64,000 bases of DNA from contig NZ_CP088247.1 in the NCBI RefSeq assembly GCF_021117295.1, positions 310,001-374,000 of the forward strand. The letters run 5' to 3'. The notes beneath the pieces were generated by a model. That model was not told the origin of the DNA and ran no database searches. It saw nothing but the letters and a program-made list of their open reading frames with translations. Numbering within the stretch: position 1 is the stretch's first letter; the number at the start of each line of letters is the position of its first letter. Origin of the DNA: Methylorubrum sp. B1-46. Lineage in GTDB: Bacteria; Pseudomonadota; Alphaproteobacteria; Rhizobiales; Beijerinckiaceae. This document shows, in pieces, positions 35,314 to 42,959 of this stretch. The translations under genes were made by a program, and so were the position numbers.

Positions 35314-35931
35314 CTAGGACGAAGCGGGCACCTTCCAGAGGTGCAGCTCGCCCGTCCGCCACCAGTCGCCGATGTAGGGGCGGGTCCGCTCCAGCCACGG
35401 CTGCACATCGGGCTTGCTGGCGATCAGCGCGCCGACCATCAGCACCGCGCATCCGAAGCCAATCGCGAGGCCGTATTGATTGCGCCTCGGAACCGCTGGC
35501 CGTCCATCGTGAGCCCCAATCGCGCCCGGCGCCAGGACGTGGCAGACCACGGCGATGACGCCAACCATGATGACGCCGGGTAGCAGCTCGTTGTTAAGGA
35601 ACCACCTCGGGGCGCCGCCGAGCCGGTAGACGATGGCATAGATGCCCTGCAACTCGCTCGACAGGAACTTGAGCCAGATGCCGACGATGAGGAAGTCCCT
35701 CGGCTCGGGCGACTTGCGGATGATGCCGCCCCACGCATCCGGCGCGAAGATCCACAGCGCCACGGCTGTCGCCGCCACGTCGAGGATGCGGACATAGATA
35801 ATCATGTCCTCGTTCGACACGAAGGCGTTGAGGATCTGATACCCGATGAAGAGAACGGCGGCGGCCCAAATGATGATGCTGCGCAGCGTCTCGGGGCGGT
35901 TGTCGGCGTAGATGTTCACGAACACGATCAA
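35314..35931 (-). CDS. Multi-pass membrane protein at the end of the prophage late operon
   Basis: 205 residues with four or five hydrophobic segments (around IIIWAAAVLFIGYQIL, LDVAATAVALWIF, GVIMVGVIAVVCHVL and YGLAIGFGCAVLMVGALI). No family recognised. It overlaps the upstream coiled-coil gene by 4 bp and sits four genes from the endolysin, so a holin or other lysis role is possible, although it is larger than most holins. A superinfection-exclusion role is equally possible. Confidence 0.65.
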   Translation of the reverse strand: MIVFVNIYADNRPETLRSIIIWAAAVLFIGYQILNAFVSNEDMIIYVRILDVAATAVALWIFAPDAWGGIIRKSPEPRDFLIVGIWLKFLSSELQGIYAIVYRLGGAPRWFLNNELLPGVIMVGVIAVVCHVLAPGAIGAHDGRPAVPRRNQYGLAIGFGCAVLMVGALIASKPDVQPWLERTRPYIGDWWRTGELHLWKVPASS

Positions 35932-36242
35932 CTCTTCCTCTCGCCCGACCCGCCGAAGCTCGGGAGCATCAGGAGGTCATCCACGGCGCTGACGATGCCG
36001 CGCTCCTGGGCGGCGCGCTCTCGTGCGGCGCGTCTCGCCTCTTGCAGTGCCAGCCGTTCGGCCGTCCGCTCTTTGAAGGCGCCGACTGCGGCCTCGACGT
36101 GCTCGCGGTTCTCGTCGGCCGCCTGCACCACCTCATCGGCGGCGGCGGCGGCCCGGCGCTGCGCCTCGATGTTCTGCGCAAGGACGGCATCGAGTCGGCC
36201 TGGATCGACAGGCTCGGGCGGCCTCGGGGAGAACCACGACAT
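35928..36242 (-). CDS. Coiled-coil protein in the lysis region
   Basis: The ATG at 36242 is chosen because GGAGG lies 6 nt upstream; an ATG at 36260 that overlaps the previous stop is the alternative. The 104 residues (MSWFSPRPPEPVDPGRL...) are mostly one long Ala/Glu/Arg-rich helix (AQRRAAAAADEVVQAADENREHV is typical in style). There is no membrane segment or lipobox. Function unknown; possibly a partner of the neighbouring membrane-anchored coiled-coil protein. Confidence 0.65.
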   Translation of the reverse strand: MSWFSPRPPEPVDPGRLDAVLAQNIEAQRRAAAAADEVVQAADENREHVEAAVGAFKERTAERLALQEARRAARERAAQERGIVSAVDDLLMLPSFGGSGERKS

Positions 36243-36256
36243 GATGCGCCTCCAGA

Positions 36257-36673
36257 TCATGGGCGCCCCCGATCCAGCCGGCCAGCGATGCCATCGAGCG
36301 ATGCCTTGATGTTCGAGAGGGCGTGCCGGCTTTCCTGCGCGGCCAGTTCGACCTGCTTCGTGAGGTCTTCGCTGGCGTCCTTGCTGGTCTCCAGCGTCGA
36401 TTTCAGCCCCTCCAGGGCCGCGACGCTCTTCTCCGTAGCTGTGACCGTCGCCTGCTGCGCGAGGATCATCCTCTCGCGCTCAGAGGCGACGGAAGCCCAG
36501 GCCGCTTTCAAGTCCTTGTAGAAGCCCCGAGCGACCCAGGAGGCGCCGAGGAACAGGCCGATGAAGACGATGCACGTCGCGCCGAGAACGCCCTGGTTCA
36601 GGTAGAATGAGGCGGTCTGATCGATGACCGCCTGCGGGTTCGGCGCCTGCGCCAGGGCATCCGTGACGAGCAT
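36257..36673 (-). CDS. Single-pass membrane protein with cytoplasmic/periplasmic coiled coil
   Basis: 138 residues: a short N-terminus, one hydrophobic segment (GVLGATCIVFIGLFLGASWV, ~29-48), then ~80 residues of charged helix (KSVAALEGLKSTLETSKDAS). The shape resembles inner-membrane spanins or holin-like phage proteins, but no family match is certain. It begins 3 bp after the endolysin stop. Confidence 0.65.
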   Translation of the reverse strand: MLVTDALAQAPNPQAVIDQTASFYLNQGVLGATCIVFIGLFLGASWVARGFYKDLKAAWASVASERERMILAQQATVTATEKSVAALEGLKSTLETSKDASEDLTKQVELAAQESRHALSNIKASLDGIAGRLDRGRP

Positions 36674-36676
36674 GGG

Positions 36677-37897
36677 TTAGAAGAACGCCGTCCGCACCTT
36701 GATCCAGGCATCGAGCACGTAGCCGGCCGCCTTGATGATCAGGAACGCGCCGAGGCCGATGAACACGATCGTCTTGTGCTCGATGAGGAAGGCGACGATC
36801 GACGTCACGTAGCCGAGGCCGGTCTGCACCTTCTCGGCCGTGTCGTTGATCCGCACGAAGGTGCCCTGCACGTTGTCGAGCAGACCAGCCCCGTCCGCGC
36901 CGCCCAGGCCGAGCGTGCCGAGGCCGAGCCCTGCCAGCCACTTCGCCGGGCCGAACAGCTCGGGCGCGTGCTGAGCGGCTTTGCCGAGCGAGACCTTCGC
37001 CCGATCCGCGGCCACCGGTCGGTGCGGCATTGCCGGCAGCGCCGCCATGAAGGCGCCGTCGATCCCGCCGTCACCGAGGCCGTTGTCTTTGCGCGCCTGG
37101 GCGACGGCCTCCTGCGTCAGCGGCCCGTCCAGGCCGTCGAGGAAGCCCTTGGTGTAGTAGGCGCGGTCGCGGAGCGCCTTCTGCACGTCCCAGAGCGCTT
37201 CGCTGCCGCCCGGCTTGAGACCCGGCCGTGAGACCGCAGCGGCGACGGTGGGCTTCTTCTTGAACAGCCAGGGGAGCCAGCGAGACAGCTTGCTCTCGTC
37301 GGGCACGACGAGATCCTGCACCTGCGGCAGGGAGGGCGGCAGAGGGGTTACAGCCGGCGCAGGAGCTACCGTGACGACGGGCTCAGCACGCATGGCCTTC
37401 AGCACGGCCTCCACCGGCTCGGGCCCGACGAGGACGTGGTTGAGGCCGTCGCCGGCATAGTAGGATTGCCCGCGGCGCTTGCCGTTGGTCGGCGCCAGCA
37501 CCGGGAACGATGCCCATTCCTTCGCGATCTCGTTGCCGAAGGCCGCCATAGACATCTGGCCCGCCATGAACTTGGCGTAGCCGCGGCCGAGAAGCAGCGC
37601 ATAGCCAAGGCGATCTTGCAGGTCCGGCGTCATCAGTTCGCGACCGGTCAGGCGCTGGGTCTGCTTCAGTCCCTTGAGCGTCGCGGTCATGAATTGATAC
37701 CGGGCGCACGCGCTTGATCCATACTCGCGAGTGCGCCGAGGCCCGTCAGCGATCACCTCGTCCACGGTCATGGACGTGATCTGCTTCGGCATTCGACGCT
37801 GTTTGTTGCCATATACGACGTTGTACCCACCGGGCGCTTCGTATGCGGCAATAAAGTCAAGCAGCTTCGCCGCGCCGCGCGGCACGCTCGTATCCAT
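36677..37897 (-). CDS. Endolysin (lysozyme-like) with C-terminal membrane segment
   Basis: 406 residues. The N-terminal ~170 (FIAAYEAPGGYNVVYGN, TSMTVDEVIADG, SSACARYQFMTATLKGL, LQDRLGYALLLGRGYAKF) match the alphaproteobacterial phage lysozyme/transglycosylase-like group. Glu20 in AAYEAP is the likely catalytic acid. A Pro/Val-rich linker and a ~120-residue middle region follow. A hydrophobic stretch near the C-terminus (TIVFIGLGAFLIIKAAGYVL) should anchor it in the membrane. It cleaves peptidoglycan at lysis. The C-terminal anchor is unusual because most anchored endolysins use an N-terminal SAR segment. Confidence 0.8.
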   Translation of the reverse strand: MDTSVPRGAAKLLDFIAAYEAPGGYNVVYGNKQRRMPKQITSMTVDEVIADGPRRTREYGSSACARYQFMTATLKGLKQTQRLTGRELMTPDLQDRLGYALLLGRGYAKFMAGQMSMAAFGNEIAKEWASFPVLAPTNGKRRGQSYYAGDGLNHVLVGPEPVEAVLKAMRAEPVVTVAPAPAVTPLPPSLPQVQDLVVPDESKLSRWLPWLFKKKPTVAAAVSRPGLKPGGSEALWDVQKALRDRAYYTKGFLDGLDGPLTQEAVAQARKDNGLGDGGIDGAFMAALPAMPHRPVAADRAKVSLGKAAQHAPELFGPAKWLAGLGLGTLGLGGADGAGLLDNVQGTFVRINDTAEKVQTGLGYVTSIVAFLIEHKTIVFIGLGAFLIIKAAGYVLDAWIKVRTAFF

Positions 37898-37936
37898 TCG
37901 TAGATCTCCGAGTTTGGATAGAGCGCGCCGAGCCAG

Positions 37937-38452
37937 CTATTTGCGGCGTTGATTGGCGCGCTGTTCGACGGCGGTCGCCCACCGACAATTTGAGGGCTCG
38001 TAGTTCCCGTTCACATCTTGCCGGTCGATCGTTCGGCCCGGTGGGCGCTCGCCCATATCAGCCAGAAAGTCCTCGAAGCTTGCGCGCCAGCGCGGACAAA
38101 CTTCGATGCCTCTCCCGCCGTAGTAAGCAAAATTCTCGTGATTGGGGTTTTCGCAGCGAGCGATCATGGACTGCCACGAGTGGTAGGTCGCGGCTCTCTG
38201 CCGATCGCGGAAATGCCCGTGCCTCAGCGTCAGGCGGCCCATTCGAGTGGCTTTGTGGCACCCACAACTCGTGTTGCGACGAAGGTTGTGGATCTGATCT
38301 ACGCACTCGCCGCCGCATTCGCAGACCGCGAGCCATTGGATACGGCGGCCATCGTCTCGGCCGACCGCGCCTAGCACGGTCAGCTTGCCGTACTTCTCAC
38401 CCGTCGCGTCTTTCGCCCGGGTACCGATGTCGATAAATTCTCGCTCAGCCAT
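37937..38452 (-). CDS. Phage HNH/AP2-type DNA-binding endonuclease-like protein
   Basis: 171 residues: an N-terminal zinc-type segment (CECGGEC...SCGCHK), then YHSWQSMIARCENPNHENF, YYGGRGIEVCPRW and a C-terminal TIDRQDVNGNYEPSNCRWAT. This is the conserved signature of small phage HNH/homing-like nucleases, often annotated as AP2-domain proteins. It stands alone between the endolysin and a gene-poor gap, with its own start region, like a mobile intruder gene. Nuclease activity is not certain. Confidence 0.75.
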   Translation of the reverse strand: MAEREFIDIGTRAKDATGEKYGKLTVLGAVGRDDGRRIQWLAVCECGGECVDQIHNLRRNTSCGCHKATRMGRLTLRHGHFRDRQRAATYHSWQSMIARCENPNHENFAYYGGRGIEVCPRWRASFEDFLADMGERPPGRTIDRQDVNGNYEPSNCRWATAVEQRANQRRK

Positions 38453-38555
38453 TGCGAACCTCTCACTAGGTTGGCTTGGTTAGGGCCGGCGGCGTGCTTC
38501 CAACACGCTTCCGGCCTGCCAATACCCTAGCACAATAGAGGTTCGGCGCCGAGAA

Positions 38556-38780
38556 CTACTCCGGCTTGGCGAGCTTGTCGGAATCGGCCTCGTCGGCCGC
38601 GCGCTCGGCCGGAGCGTCCGGCTCCGGCTCGGGCTGCGGGGCGTGATCGGCAGCCGCGGGCTCGGCGGGTCCGGTGCGCTGCAGGATTGCCACGACCTCG
38701 TCGGCGGTGCCCTCGGGCGAGACCGAGGCGATGGCGGCAAGGCGCAGAAGATCGGCCGCGGAGATGCGGGTGTCTGACAT
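38556..38780 (-). CDS. Small acidic prophage protein, 74 residues
   Basis: The ATG at 38780 (MSDTRISAADLLRLAAIASVS) is preferred over an upstream start whose added residues look non-coding. The N-terminus is helical and the C-terminus is a low-complexity Pro/Glu/Ala tail. Function unknown. Confidence 0.55.
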   Translation of the reverse strand: MSDTRISAADLLRLAAIASVSPEGTADEVVAILQRTGPAEPAAADHAPQPEPEPDAPAERAADEADSDKLAKPE

Positions 38781-39290
38781 CGGGTATGCTCCAGGGAGGC
38801 GCGCGGCGGGCCCGGCCGGCTCGGGAACGTGGATGGCGCCGGGCAATCCCGGGCTGCGAGGCCCGACAGCATCGGGCGGAGGGGTTGAACGATCTCTCAG
38901 GGCGGGGCATCAGGCTCCGCCGCTGTGTCAGATGCCGGTCAGCACCTTGGCAGGCGGCCGGCGGGCCGGCCTGAACCCCACACTGGCCGGTCCGCTGCTA
39001 TTGTGTTTCGGGCCCTACCACCGCGCGCCGGAATGCAGCGGCGGTCATCATTTGTGTGTCTCCGTGGTTTTTCGGCACTCGCCGCGGGCGGTGCGGAGCC
39101 CTAAGCGCCGGCTATGGGCTGGTGGGGGATCGGCTACCCGGTCGCGCCGCAAGCGCTTCGCATGCTCGGTTCGAGTCCGAGCCCGGCCCTCCAATCACCA
39201 TCGCCGCGCTGGATCGCAGCGACGTCCATGGTGGTGTTCTCCGGTGGTGGGGTCGTCTCAGGCTCGGGCCGGGCGGCGCGGCGCGCGGTG
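38781..39290. other. Gene-free stretch inside the prophage
   Basis: About 510 bp with no credible protein gene on either strand. It contains a plus-strand tRNA-like sequence at 39116-39193 and several GC-rich inverted segments around 38,800-38,990 (such as the GGCCGGC/GCCGGCC group near 38,955-38,975). Confidence 0.6.
39116..39193 (+). tRNA. tRNA-like gene, anticodon uncertain
   Basis: 78 nt on the plus strand. Acceptor GGGCTGG (39116-39122) pairs with CCGGCCC near the 3' end (one G-U). U8, A14, G18-G19 and A21 are in place in the D-arm GGGGATCGGCTACCC. The T-arm CTCGG-TTCGAGT-CCGAG is perfect, and the sequence ends T-CCA. The anticodon stem is weak: the best fit pairs GTCGC with GCGCT around loop GCCGCAA, which gives CGC but lacks the conserved U33. 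One extra base lies between T-stem and acceptor. It may be a divergent phage tRNA, a decayed one, or a tRNA mimic. Confidence 0.45.
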
Positions 39291-39467
39291 TCAGGCTTCG
39301 GTGCTGGGCTTCTCGTCGGCGTAAGGCGTGACCTCCGCCGAGCGCAGGATCGCTATCAGCCCTTCGACCTCCCGGAAGGGCTGGAGGGACAGATATGCCT
39401 CAATCGCGGCCAGGACATTCACGGGGACAATGTAGGCCGTAGGAGCGGCATTTTCGTCGGCTTTCAT
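39291..39467 (-). CDS. Small prophage protein, 58 residues
   Basis: The ATG at 39467 follows a strong GAGGAG ribosome-binding site. Sequence MKADENAAPTAYIVPVNVLAA then a short helix (REVEGLIAILRSAEV). No family recognised. It begins 10 bp after the GH99-like gene, in the tail-fibre region. Confidence 0.6.
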   Translation of the reverse strand: MKADENAAPTAYIVPVNVLAAIEAYLSLQPFREVEGLIAILRSAEVTPYADEKPSTEA

Positions 39468-39477
39468 TTGCGTCTCC

Positions 39478-40518
39478 TCACGCGCGTCGGATGGTGTCGC
39501 GAATTGCGGCGAGCTTCGATCCGGTCGGGTCGCCGCGGGTGGGTGCCAAGATCCCGCCCTCCGAGAACTCGTTCCACGCGTAGGCATGAACCAGTGGGAA
39601 CGGGCAGATGGTCGGGTTATTGTTGACGTAGGCGACCGCGTCCGCGAAGTGCTGTCTCAGTTCTTCATTCGTGGGATAAACCACGTACTGCCGCATCCCA
39701 TCGAAAGGGATCTGGCTTGGATCATACGAGAACGGCCGCTCGATAATCGGCCGCCGATCCCAGCCCGTCATCACAAGCGGCACGACCTTGGCGCCGAGCG
39801 CCGCCCAATCGGCCCAGTACTGCTTGGCCCGGGCAGCCAGGACCGAGAACGGGCAGTCGAGGTCTTCCGACATACCGACCGAGTAGGATGTCATCGCGTC
39901 GGCCGCATAGGCATTGTAATAGGTCATGTCCCGCGCCTGCCCCATCATCACGACGATGATGGGCTGACCGAGCCCCGCGTTCACGGTCGCCGTGCGCAGG
40001 GCATCCAGCGCGGTGCGGAAGTTCGCCCGACCGGCGGCGTTGTCTCCGCCCCAATTCGTCAGCAGCATCGGCAGGTAGATATATATGACCGGTCTGTTGC
40101 CGATCTTAAGGTGGTGCGGCTGCTGGAACTCCGAAACCAGGGTCGCTATTTCTGTCGCATAATTTCCAGTCGAGCCGAACATATATGGCTCGATAATCGA
40201 GCACCACGGCATCTGCGACTTGATGGACGACGATTGGTAGAGGCCCAAGCCTCGGCTCAAAGTGTTGTTCGGTAGGTAGCGATCGAATGCCCAAGCGCCC
40301 AGCCCGCCGCTCACGGCCGCGAGGATCTCAGCATCCATTGTCGCCTGCGAAGGGCTCCACCTGATGCGGCGCGAGGTGAGGTCCTCTGCGTGGAGGGGGA
40401 GGCGGTGCTGGTAGACGGGATTGGACAGGGAGTTGGCGTTCTCCCAAGCGACGCTATTTGCGTCGTTGTTGTAGGACCCATCCCAGCGGGCGGCGGTAAC
40501 GTAAAGACCACTCGGCAT
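39478..40518 (-). CDS. GH99-like (WbsX-type) glycoside-hydrolase-fold protein in the tail region
   Basis: 346 residues. The C-terminal HAYAWNEFSEGGILAPT resembles the YxWNEWxEGxxLEPT signature of glycoside hydrolase family 99-like/WbsX proteins; RPVIYIYLPMLL and PLVMTGWDRRP fit the barrel strands. There is no signal peptide. It follows the fibre gene by 3 bp in a phage late operon, so I infer a structural or fibre-associated enzyme that acts on host surface polysaccharide. The substrate is not predictable from sequence. Confidence 0.7.
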   Translation of the reverse strand: MPSGLYVTAARWDGSYNNDANSVAWENANSLSNPVYQHRLPLHAEDLTSRRIRWSPSQATMDAEILAAVSGGLGAWAFDRYLPNNTLSRGLGLYQSSSIKSQMPWCSIIEPYMFGSTGNYATEIATLVSEFQQPHHLKIGNRPVIYIYLPMLLTNWGGDNAAGRANFRTALDALRTATVNAGLGQPIIVVMMGQARDMTYYNAYAADAMTSYSVGMSEDLDCPFSVLAARAKQYWADWAALGAKVVPLVMTGWDRRPIIERPFSYDPSQIPFDGMRQYVVYPTNEELRQHFADAVAYVNNNPTICPFPLVHAYAWNEFSEGGILAPTRGDPTGSKLAAIRDTIRRA

Positions 40519-40521
40519 CGA

Positions 40522-42258
40522 TCAACCCCACTTGTACCAGCGCTTGTTCGAGGCAAAGTATCGTAGGCGCACACTCACATTTGAAGCGATGGCAGTCGGC
40601 GCATAAATAATCGAAGCGCCTGCGGGGGGCGTCCATACAAGGCCGGACAGTGTACTGTCGGCAGTGAAGTAGACCTCGGTTCCGTCCGGCGGGCTGTCGG
40701 GGAGGTTGATCGTATAGCCATTGACTGCCGCCGACATCAGAAAGCGGATGTACGTGTCGATTGTTGCAACGTTGAGCGTCCCGCCCGCCACCGGCGCAAC
40801 GTCTCGACCATCAACGATCCTGAACTTGCCCCTGATGTCCGCGCGCAGTAGCTGAAAATACTTCGCCGTGTCCGCGCATGAGATCAGAGGGAAGCCCCCA
40901 GCCGCCGCGTTCTTGAAAACGAGGAAGCTGTCCGGAGTATCGACACCATCAAACCGGGCGATACTGCCGCTGTCGTTGATGATATGCGCGGAGCCAAGCC
41001 CTGCAGCCTGAAGCGCTATCGGTCCATTGCCCCCGGTGACGTTCTGGTTGCTGCCCCGCACCCGCGCATACGTGCTATCGGCGATGAGTTGCGTTGCGTA
41101 GATCGGGTCGGCGGAATAGGCGAAGACCTGAGCAAAGATCCGGTCCACGCCGGATGCGTTCGGCGCCATGAAGCTGAAGCGCTGCCCGAAGCCGGAGGTG
41201 GCGAGATCCATCCCGTAGGTGGACCGAAGCCGAGGATTGCGGTTCAGGGCACCGCCGCGAGCGATCAACCGGTTTCGCGTGGCGAGGTTGGTGCCGTCGT
41301 CCTCGATCTCGAAGAGCCGGCCCGCACCGTTGATGAAGAGGTGTCCCCCTTTCCCGTTGCCGGAGAAGACGGCCGGCTTGTCCTTGGCCACGCCGCCCAC
41401 CGGCATGAGTACGGGTCCGGTGGCCTTGCTGCCGAACAAGCCATACCTGATCGCGTTGCCGGCGGAGTCGCCGAGAAACATCTGGTTCGCGCTGTCCTCC
41501 GGATCGCCGCCGTAGATCGACTCGATCACACGAAGCCAGTCGGCGAGAAGGCGCTCGGTCGCGCCTCCGGTCGGTGCGATCCGGTTCGGTGCCTTGGCGT
41601 CGAGCGCTCCCGTCAGCCCCGGCACGTCGCTGATGGCGGCAACCTGGATGTTCCAGGGTGTGCCGGGCCACTGTCCGCCCGCCTTAGGGCCGTACATGCG
41701 CCGGCCCTGACCGGCTGGACGGGTCTCGATGTAGAAGTCGCCATCCTTGCCGTCGGCGGAGACCGGCGGCACGGTGCCGGTGATGATGGTTGCGCCGGGC
41801 CGGCCCTCGCGTCCCGGCACGGCAAGCGGCGTGTAGATTGGCTGCTGCCGCGCAGCGAACGACACCGACACGCCAAGGAAGCGCGTCAGGAAGGCGCGCA
41901 GGCCCGACGGCTCGGCGTAGGTGATCCGCACCGGCATGAAGAGGTAGCGTTCACCGCCGACGACCTCCAGCACGTCCGCGGTGAACTCGCCACGCGGGAA
42001 GTCGTTCGCGGTCGTCTTCGGCACCCGGAAGACTAGCGTGCCCGGGTCACCCTGCTTCAGCGTCAGTCCGCGCCCCTCCTCCGTCGTGAGGATGAGCACC
42101 GGCGGCACGAGCTGCGAACCACTCGTCGCTGGCGTGATGTGCATCTCGAACTGGCGTCCGGTGAGCGGCAGGGCGCTGCCATCTTCTGCTGCCTTGAACG
42201 ACAGCTCGCCGTACCAGCTTTCCTGGGTCGTGAAGGCGAAGGGGGGGAAGTCGGCCAA
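40522..42258 (-). CDS. Phage tail fibre/receptor-binding protein
   Basis: I prefer the TTG at 42258 (TGGAGG 8 nt upstream, protein begins ADFPPFAFTTQ); an in-frame GTG at 42306 is the alternative. About 578 residues. The N-terminal ~140 is a beta-rich domain with strands like GTLVFRVPKTTANDF. Then comes a PGREGRPGATIITGTVPP segment and a GDFYIETRPAG motif typical of phage fibres, followed by a long beta-structured shaft and a C-terminal VRLRYFASNKRWYKWG. It follows TipJ and two small tail genes, the normal position for receptor-binding proteins. Confidence 0.75.
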   Translation of the reverse strand: MADFPPFAFTTQESWYGELSFKAAEDGSALPLTGRQFEMHITPATSGSQLVPPVLILTTEEGRGLTLKQGDPGTLVFRVPKTTANDFPRGEFTADVLEVVGGERYLFMPVRITYAEPSGLRAFLTRFLGVSVSFAARQQPIYTPLAVPGREGRPGATIITGTVPPVSADGKDGDFYIETRPAGQGRRMYGPKAGGQWPGTPWNIQVAAISDVPGLTGALDAKAPNRIAPTGGATERLLADWLRVIESIYGGDPEDSANQMFLGDSAGNAIRYGLFGSKATGPVLMPVGGVAKDKPAVFSGNGKGGHLFINGAGRLFEIEDDGTNLATRNRLIARGGALNRNPRLRSTYGMDLATSGFGQRFSFMAPNASGVDRIFAQVFAYSADPIYATQLIADSTYARVRGSNQNVTGGNGPIALQAAGLGSAHIINDSGSIARFDGVDTPDSFLVFKNAAAGGFPLISCADTAKYFQLLRADIRGKFRIVDGRDVAPVAGGTLNVATIDTYIRFLMSAAVNGYTINLPDSPPDGTEVYFTADSTLSGLVWTPPAGASIIYAPTAIASNVSVRLRYFASNKRWYKWG

Positions 42259-42367
42259 GGGAGGGCCTCCAGGCAGCCGAACGGCCGCGGCGCGGCGGTG
42301 AGCCACGCGCGGGGTCGGTCAGGGTTGCGGGTATTGGGGCGGGCGGCTTAGGCCGGCCCGGTGCGCC

Positions 42368-42640
42368 TCAGTGGGCGGTTGCTGCGGCGCCAGCGGGCGC
42401 GAGCGGGGTCCCAGGGTCGTCCGAGGCGGTCGCGGGCGCAGGGCCGCCGCGGTCGTTCAGCAGGGTCGTGAGGCGGTCGACCTCGGCCTTTAGGATCTGC
42501 ACGAGGTCGATGGCCTCGGCCTTCTCCCCGGCGATCTTCGCGGCGCGAGACAGAGCAGCATCCCTCTGCGCCTCCAACTCGCCGATCCGGCCGTTGATCT
42601 CGATGATGCTGATCGCCTTCTGCTCGGGTGCGTCGCTCAT
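42368..42640 (-). CDS. Small coiled-coil tail-region protein
   Basis: 90 residues with a single predicted helix (IIEINGRIGELEAQRDAALS then EAIDLVQILKAEVDRLTTLL) and a Pro/Ala C-terminal tail. Overlaps the upstream gene by 4 bp. Function unknown; possibly a fibre chaperone or accessory. Confidence 0.6.
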   Translation of the reverse strand: MSDAPEQKAISIIEINGRIGELEAQRDAALSRAAKIAGEKAEAIDLVQILKAEVDRLTTLLNDRGGPAPATASDDPGTPLAPAGAAATAH

Positions 42641-42948
42641 GCCTCGCCTCCCGCCGCAGGCTCGCGCTTGGCGAGGTTAGCCGTCTGGATCTGCACGGCC
42701 ATCTGCTGACCGCCCGCCGTGAACACCCACACCCACGAAAAGAGCTGGTTCGGCAGGTCGCACAGCATGATCCCGACATCGCCGATGCCGATCTCAGGCG
42801 GGAGACCGCTGCGCGAGGTGATCGCCACCTCGTCGCCCGGCTTGAACGGGCCGTCCTCCTGCATGGCGCGGAAGGTCTCGCCGAGATACGCGGCGATCTC
42901 GTCTGGCGTGTTCAGGGTGCGCTGCCGGCTTTCGGAGAAAGTGAGCAT
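42637..42948 (-). CDS. Small tail-region protein, 103 residues
   Basis: Starts MLTFSESRQRTLNTPDEI. It contains a helix (EIAAYLGETFRAMQEDG) and beta segments (PGDEVAITSRSG, FSWVWVFTAGGQQMAVQIQT). No family recognised. It sits 11 bp downstream of the TipJ stop and is coupled to the next small gene. Confidence 0.6.
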   Translation of the reverse strand: MLTFSESRQRTLNTPDEIAAYLGETFRAMQEDGPFKPGDEVAITSRSGLPPEIGIGDVGIMLCDLPNQLFSWVWVFTAGGQQMAVQIQTANLAKREPAAGGEA

Positions 42949-42959
42949 GAGTGTCGTTC

